From: Henriciella sp.
GTDB taxonomy: Bacteria; Pseudomonadota; Alphaproteobacteria; Caulobacterales; Hyphomonadaceae
Assembly: GCA_017642885.1 (NCBI GenBank)
Contig: JAEPOM010000003.1
Coordinates: 1 to 64,000 of the forward strand
DNA length: 64,000 bases
Reading direction: 5' to 3'
The notes beneath the pieces are model-generated. The model was not told where the DNA came from and ran no database searches. It saw only the letters and a list, made by a program, of their open reading frames with translations. The position numbers and the translations under genes were made by a program. Numbering within the stretch: position 1 is the stretch's first letter; each line of letters opens with the position of its first letter. Shown in pieces: positions 59,821 to 64,000 of this stretch.

Positions 59821-62800
59821 TTGCATGAGGACCAAGTAAAAGCGGCTCCGGCGAAACAGGCTTTTTCGACCAATACCGTTGAGGAATACAGATTGGAACT
59901 TGAGAACGATGTTGACGGAATTAGCACAATTGCAAATGCAAGATGGGCAGACCCTGATTACATCGTAGATCGTTATCCGTTCGAACCGGGGAAAATCTGG
60001 GTCGGGCGAAACCCTCATTGTTTTGAAGATGCTATTGGATATGCGGATTCACGCCATGTGCTTGTTTGCGCAGGATCAGGTAGCGGCAAAGGCCGTTCTT
60101 TCATCGTCAACAATCTAGCCGTCTGGCCCGGCTCAACCGTCACTTATGATCCCAAGGGAGATTTGCCCCGCATACTCGCAGCGCGCCGCGGCAACGGCGA
60201 TAATTATTGCGAAGGCATGGAACAGGATGTGTTTGTTTTAGACCCCCTCGGTAAGTCGGGTCTGGGCGAAGAGTTTCTTGCTTACTATGATCCGCTTTCG
60301 AGCCTTGATCCAAATGACGGCGAACTTCCGACATGGGCGCGCCGGATTGCGGGTAGCCTGGTTCAAAAGAGCGAAGGCACTGAAGCTGCAGAATGGACCA
60401 AGCGGGCTGAACGCTTCATTTCGCTCGTCATCATGCATGTCGTCACCGCGCCGCTTTATGAAGGGCAGCGCACACTTATCACGGTTCTCTCGCTCATTAT
60501 GGAAGGCGAGCAAACGCTATTCGATCATATCCTCAAGAAAAACCCGGAAGCCGCCGAAAAGATGGGCGATGCGTACGCGCTCTTGCTCGAAGAAATGACG
60601 ATAAATGACGGTGCGCGCGGCTGGATTGCGAAAGAGGCACGTGGTCTTCAAAGGCAGTTTGCGAAAACACCGAAATTCTTCGAAAGCGTTCGCGGCGAAG
60701 CCTCCGACCAACTTGACTGGCTAAAGAGCGAGGGAATTGAAATTGCGCTCACGGGTCAATCTGGAAATGCGAAACGTCTAGATCAAGAGCGGGCTTTTGA
60801 TCCATCAGTTTTAAAAAATAATCCCAAAGGCGCGTCCGTTTTCATCGTCATGCCGCAGGACGATTTGAAAACTTATGCACCTTGGGTTCAATGCATGATG
60901 CTGGGTATATTCGCGGCGATGAGGGCAGAGCCAAAGCCGCCAGCATCCGGCCACCAAACATTGATGGTGATCGATGAGTTTCTGAGCCTGGGCTATCAAG
61001 ACTACATTGCCGATGCCATGGACAACATTCGCGGCGCAGGCACGAAGCTTGTCATCGTAGTTCAAAATTTCGGGAAGCTCAAAAAGCTCTATGGCGACGA
61101 GATTGATTCCTTCTATTCCAATAGCGGATTAGAATTGTATTTCGGCAAGATCGGCGAAGTGGCCGGCGATCATTTGCTCAAAGCGCTCGGCGAGACCGAA
61201 GTCGTGAAAACAGCGAAAAGCACAAGTACGTCACGCTCCAAACAAACAAGCACCTCAACGGCCGAGGCCAGGGGAACGTCAAAAAGCCAAGGCGGCAGCG
61301 AAAGCGAAAGTCAAAGCATCAATATCGGAACGACGGAATCCAGCTCCACGACGCAAGGCTGGCAGACCAATTACTCATCCGGCTCTAGCTCTTCTTCGTC
61401 CTTCAACTGGAATGACGGGGTAAATTGGTCGGACTCCAGAAACTGGGGAAAATCCTCGGGTCGAACGATGGGAACCAACTATAGCCCCCACATTTTCTTT
61501 CAGGGGCTAACTCGATCAAATAATTACGGCACCTCGTTGAACCGCAATCGCGGCGGGGGAAAAACGCGCGGGGGTAGCTCAACAAAAGGCGGATCAAATA
61601 CGCAAGGCACCTCCCATTCAGAAGGCGGAGGACAGTCTGCGAGTCAATCCCACAACAGCGGGCGAAGCGAAACACGAGGCGAAAGCAAACAACTCGGAAA
61701 GTCTTGGCAAACGGGCGAAAGCTTCACATCGACGGAAACATCTGGACAAAGCGAAGGCTATCAAATTGGAAATGGAACGGCTGAAACGTTTCACAAGAAA
61801 CCGCTGCTCGAACTCCATGAAATGAATTCCTACTTCCGAGATTTCGGATGGGAAGATCGTGACCACCCAGCCTATCCGGGGCTCGCACTCGTGCGGATAA
61901 ACGGCGAGCCACCGTTCTTTGTGCGGCGTTCAAACTATGACCAGGATTCATACTTCGAGCGGTGTTTCTCGCCCGAGGAAGTGCATGGCTATCTGCCGCT
62001 CGATGAAATGCCGCTGCTCGGCTATCAATATACTCCCGATCATATTTTGGAGTTTTCTATTCCTGAAAAACTGCGCGAGATTGGGTATTTCGGTCGCCCG
62101 CAACAAAAACGTTTTAGCTGGCTTGAGGCGGGAGCGCCTTTAATGAGCGTTACTGGAGAAGGCGAAACACCGATAACTGCCCACTCTCCAATTGGTGGGC
62201 GCATCATGACAGCCATTGAAGGGCAGAGCGATGAGACGGGTTTTGTCATTGCGCTTCGCGGAAACAGATTGCTCAGTAACAGCGAAAAGTTGGACTATTC
62301 AAACAGCGTATTTGGGCCAAGGCTAGAACAACTCCGTCGCGTTGAAGAAGCTCTTTTACTGGCGGAGCAAGAGCGCGAAAGACTGCGCCGCGAGGAACAA
62401 GAACGGCGCAAGGCGCAACTTGAAGAGGATCGACTCAGAGCAGACCGCGAAGCCACAGAGCAAAGAGAACGCGAAGAACGAGAACGTCAGGAAAAACTCG
62501 CGCGCGAACGAAAAAACAAAAAGGCTCAGCTTGAGTGGAACAAATATGCGAATGAACGCAAAGCTCTGAATGCTAAAACAGAAGCCACGGACGCTTACGC
62601 AAATGAACTGAGGATGCCGGGTTGGATGGTTTTCCCAGTGCTGTTTATCGGCGGCGGCGGAGCAATCCTTATGCTAGCTGTGGGAGCACCTTTGGTTGCC
62701 GCACCAATTGGCTTAGCTACCGCGCTATTGCTCATCTTTGGAAACTTCTCGGAACCGCCAAGCGGTTCACCTTCAGCTGGCAAAAATTTGAGTAGAATGT

Positions 62801-62886
62801 CGCACATAGCCAAGGAGCACGAATTGCGAAAACGCTACGGCGACCCACCATCATCGAACTTCACATTGCCGCCCCTGAAAGACTAG
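59821..62886 (+). CDS. VirD4/TraG-like type IV coupling protein
   Basis: About 1021 residues. The ATPase core has Walker A CAGSGSGKGRS (about 83-93), DPKGDLPRILAARRG, and Walker B LMVIDEFLSL (about 381-390). Residues about 465-655 are a Ser/Thr/Gly/Asn-rich low-complexity stretch. A TraG C-terminal part follows (AYPGLALVRINGEPPFFVRR), then a charged coiled coil (about 838-923). Two hydrophobic helices (about 933-972) lie near the C-terminus; the N-terminal helices usual in VirD4 are absent. No ATG fits the start: TTG at 59821 has no ribosome site, and TTG at 59893 has GAGGAA six bases upstream. Confidence 0.85.
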   Translation: MHEDQVKAAPAKQAFSTNTVEEYRLELENDVDGISTIANARWADPDYIVDRYPFEPGKIWVGRNPHCFEDAIGYADSRHVLVCAGSGSGKGRSFIVNNLAVWPGSTVTYDPKGDLPRILAARRGNGDNYCEGMEQDVFVLDPLGKSGLGEEFLAYYDPLSSLDPNDGELPTWARRIAGSLVQKSEGTEAAEWTKRAERFISLVIMHVVTAPLYEGQRTLITVLSLIMEGEQTLFDHILKKNPEAAEKMGDAYALLLEEMTINDGARGWIAKEARGLQRQFAKTPKFFESVRGEASDQLDWLKSEGIEIALTGQSGNAKRLDQERAFDPSVLKNNPKGASVFIVMPQDDLKTYAPWVQCMMLGIFAAMRAEPKPPASGHQTLMVIDEFLSLGYQDYIADAMDNIRGAGTKLVIVVQNFGKLKKLYGDEIDSFYSNSGLELYFGKIGEVAGDHLLKALGETEVVKTAKSTSTSRSKQTSTSTAEARGTSKSQGGSESESQSINIGTTESSSTTQGWQTNYSSGSSSSSSFNWNDGVNWSDSRNWGKSSGRTMGTNYSPHIFFQGLTRSNNYGTSLNRNRGGGKTRGGSSTKGGSNTQGTSHSEGGGQSASQSHNSGRSETRGESKQLGKSWQTGESFTSTETSGQSEGYQIGNGTAETFHKKPLLELHEMNSYFRDFGWEDRDHPAYPGLALVRINGEPPFFVRRSNYDQDSYFERCFSPEEVHGYLPLDEMPLLGYQYTPDHILEFSIPEKLREIGYFGRPQQKRFSWLEAGAPLMSVTGEGETPITAHSPIGGRIMTAIEGQSDETGFVIALRGNRLLSNSEKLDYSNSVFGPRLEQLRRVEEALLLAEQERERLRREEQERRKAQLEEDRLRADREATEQREREERERQEKLARERKNKKAQLEWNKYANERKALNAKTEATDAYANELRMPGWMVFPVLFIGGGGAILMLAVGAPLVAAPIGLATALLLIFGNFSEPPSGSPSAGKNLSRMSHIAKEHELRKRYGDPPSSNFTLPPLKD

Positions 62887-63221
62887 CGAGAATAATCATC
62901 TCCGCGTTCAAAGTCGCCTGAGCGTTCTTGTTGAACTTCATCTGCGCGCTGTTGTTCTTTGTCCCATCGATCATCAAAACTCTCGCGATCCACAGCGCGG
63001 GCGATTTCCGGCGCGGGCTTCGGCTCTAACACTGGCTGGTCGTTGGCGACCATTCGTGAACCGTCGCCGCGCTCGTCCGGCTGCGGTGTTTCCAAGCTCT
63101 GAGAAGGGTCATCTTCGCGCGCCGCATTGAACGCTTCGGCCGTTAGTCCATATCGCTCGAGGGCGTTATCGGCAGAAGCTTCTAGCGCTTCTTTTGCGTA
63201 GGAAGTCGTGCGTTCGGAAAT
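62883..63221 (-). CDS. Unknown charged protein with putative T4SS tail, non-ATG start
   Basis: About 112 residues if started at the ATT at 63221, which has AAGGATCAAGG just upstream; a TTG at 63095 gives 70 residues. The frame is open to an in-frame stop at about 63250 and no ATG is available. The sequence is helical and charged. It ends in ERGDDYSR, a variant of the tail of other element proteins (acidic, aromatic, small residue, Arg). It overlaps the coupling-protein gene by 4 bp, convergently. Confidence 0.5.
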   Translation of the reverse strand: MSERTTSYAKEALEASADNALERYGLTAEAFNAAREDDPSQSLETPQPDERGDGSRMVANDQPVLEPKPAPEIARAVDRESFDDRWDKEQQRADEVQQERSGDFERGDDYSR

Positions 63222-63295
63222 GGCCTTGATCCTTGATGAGAGCGCACCTTAGCGCCACTTCACCGAAACTCAAAATCATCCGTTTTGACGCAAGT

Positions 63296-63325
63296 TTGCA
63301 GGCGCGCCTCCACATTTGGTATAAT
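63296..63325 (+). promoter_or_regulatory. Promoter of the gene at 63362
   Basis: TTGCAG, an 18-bp spacer, then a perfect TATAAT; the predicted start is about 30 bp before the ATG. Confidence 0.55.
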
Positions 63326-63361
63326 ATTACAATACGAAAAAATTGGCAGAAAAGGGGATCG

Positions 63362-63715
63362 ATGGGGCTAATTCCAACGTTTAAAGATCAAGCTGACACA
63401 GATGGGTCATTCTACGCCAATATTTCGATGGGCGATGCACTCAGCTACAAAGGCCAATTCATGAACATGCTGAATTCAGCAGCGCACGAGCTTGGCATTC
63501 AAATTGGTGTCAATGAGACGCCTGATGGCCTCGAACTTGGGTTTGAAGACCCGGCGCACTACACGGCTACAATGGATGTTGTTGAGCCGCGCTTTAACAA
63601 AGTTCTGAGCGCTGCAAGCCGGTCCATAAATCGAGTCATTGAAAACGCTGATGGCGGCAATACTCCTAAACCGCTCGATCAATGTCGCGGCGAAGACAAT
63701 GAATTGGCGCGTTAA
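63362..63715 (+). CDS. Unknown protein with putative T4SS tail
   Basis: A 117-residue protein, probably two-layer alpha/beta: DGSFYANISMGDALSYKGQF, a helix MNMLNSAAHELGIQIGV, then DGLELGFEDPAHYTATMDVV. No family was recognised. The C-terminus CRGEDNELAR fits the tail of the relaxase and toxin. The ATG at 63362 has AGGGG upstream and a good promoter; a longer frame exists upstream without support. It converges on the next gene with a 4-bp overlap. Confidence 0.65.
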   Translation: MGLIPTFKDQADTDGSFYANISMGDALSYKGQFMNMLNSAAHELGIQIGVNETPDGLELGFEDPAHYTATMDVVEPRFNKVLSAASRSINRVIENADGGNTPKPLDQCRGEDNELAR

Positions 63716-64000
63716 TCTGTTGGATACGCGATAATCATGAGGCCCAAAGTATCGCCTCTCATAGCGAGATCACCATCTAAAAAGGACTGCTCCCCCACGA
63801 TACCATCGTACTCCAAGACTAAGTAGAAATGCTGGTCGGCAGAGTCCGTTAGACAGCAGATTCTTTCGCCTGATTTGAACTCCTCACCTTGGGCAATAAG
63901 CCAGCTCACCCGCAATAATTTATCCTCGGTTGGCACTTCTTCGGGAACACCTATGTTTTGCGTTCCATTGAATCTTTCAGGCAAATTTTCCACGAGGGCT
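63712..64000 (-). CDS. Lipoyl-like single-hybrid protein, maybe 5'-truncated
   Basis: At least 93 residues from a GTG at 63993; the frame is open to the window edge, so the start may lie beyond. The pattern LIAQGEEFKSGERICCLTDS, then LEYDGIVGEQSFLDGDLAMRGDTLGLMI follows the biotinyl/lipoyl-domain (barrel-sandwich) layout of repeated Gly-Asp turns. The lysine normally modified at the central hairpin is not apparent, so it is probably a binding module rather than a carrier. It ends in YPTD and lacks the shared tail. Confidence 0.5.
   Translation of the reverse strand, partial: ALVENLPERFNGTQNIGVPEEVPTEDKLLRVSWLIAQGEEFKSGERICCLTDSADQHFYLVLEYDGIVGEQSFLDGDLAMRGDTLGLMIIAYPTD

Larger units (their letters stand above)
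54424..64000. mobile_element. Integrative mobilizable element, left part
   Basis: The element begins at tRNA-Gly and runs past the right edge. It carries integrase, excisionase-like, relaxase, MobC-like, candidate oriT, toxin/antitoxin, VirD4-like coupling protein and small unknown genes. Codon use is more A/T-rich than the core. No VirB genes and no right attachment repeat are seen in the window. Either a helper element supplies the mating channel or it lies further right. Confidence 0.85.

Overview
The window is a piece of an alphaproteobacterial chromosome. It most likely comes from a dimorphic, flagellated marine member of the Hyphomonadaceae/Maricaulaceae (Caulobacter relatives). The evidence is gene content: the CckA cell-cycle kinase, the MipZ division-site ATPase, the flagellin regulator FlbT, a FliM-like switch protein, a one-cysteine DksA, a split-subunit proton-translocating transhydrogenase and an ATP12-type F1 assembly factor. 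CtrA-type boxes (TTAA-N7-TTAA or one base off) lie upstream of the MipZ operon and of the FliM-like gene. This assignment is inference; no rRNA is present.

Core region, 1-54423. The order is: a 5'-truncated unknown gene; a minus-strand run of pterin dehydratase, lipoprotein, HAD hydrolase and biotin synthase; a large TonB-dependent receptor; a PAS protein and CckA; a DUF885 lipoprotein; pntAA-pntAB-pntB; a nitronate monooxygenase; a TerC protein; the FliM-like protein, DksA, MarC and FlbT; MoxR, TlyA, a lipoprotein SodC, a caspase/SUMF1 fusion and a GST; ATP12, a HAD phosphatase, DUF4345 and PdxH with a decayed partial copy behind it; AroC, a DUF481 porin, ferredoxin reductase, rhodanese, thymidine kinase, tRNA-Leu and trigger factor. 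Next is a compact sulfate-assimilation operon (cysG-DUF2849-GST-cysI-DUF934-cysH), then an L,D-transpeptidase-like protein, a serine hydrolase, PanC and MipZ. After MipZ come two paralogous AraC-type regulators. The first is fused in frame to a YadA-like outer-membrane anchor. Between them are a candidate small RNA and a shared promoter-proximal element. Asd and a low-molecular-weight phosphatase close the core.

Mobile region, 54424 to beyond 64000. An integrative element begins at tRNA-Gly(GCC), and its integrase gene ends inside the tRNA on the opposite strand. It carries an excisionase-like gene, a MOB relaxase with a MobC-like accessory protein and a candidate oriT, a Phd-like antitoxin with a PemK/MazF-like toxin, a VirD4-like coupling protein, and several small unknown genes. 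No VirB mating-channel genes are visible, so the element is mobilizable as seen, or its transfer genes lie beyond the right edge.

The most interesting signal is that five proteins of this element end in the same kind of C-terminal tail, a short charged stretch finishing [D/E]-x-[E/A/S]-Arg-COOH: the relaxase, the PemK-like toxin and three unknowns. The relaxase is the expected substrate of the neighbouring coupling protein. The simplest reading is a shared type IV secretion signal, meaning that a toxin and accessory proteins may be delivered to the recipient along with the DNA.
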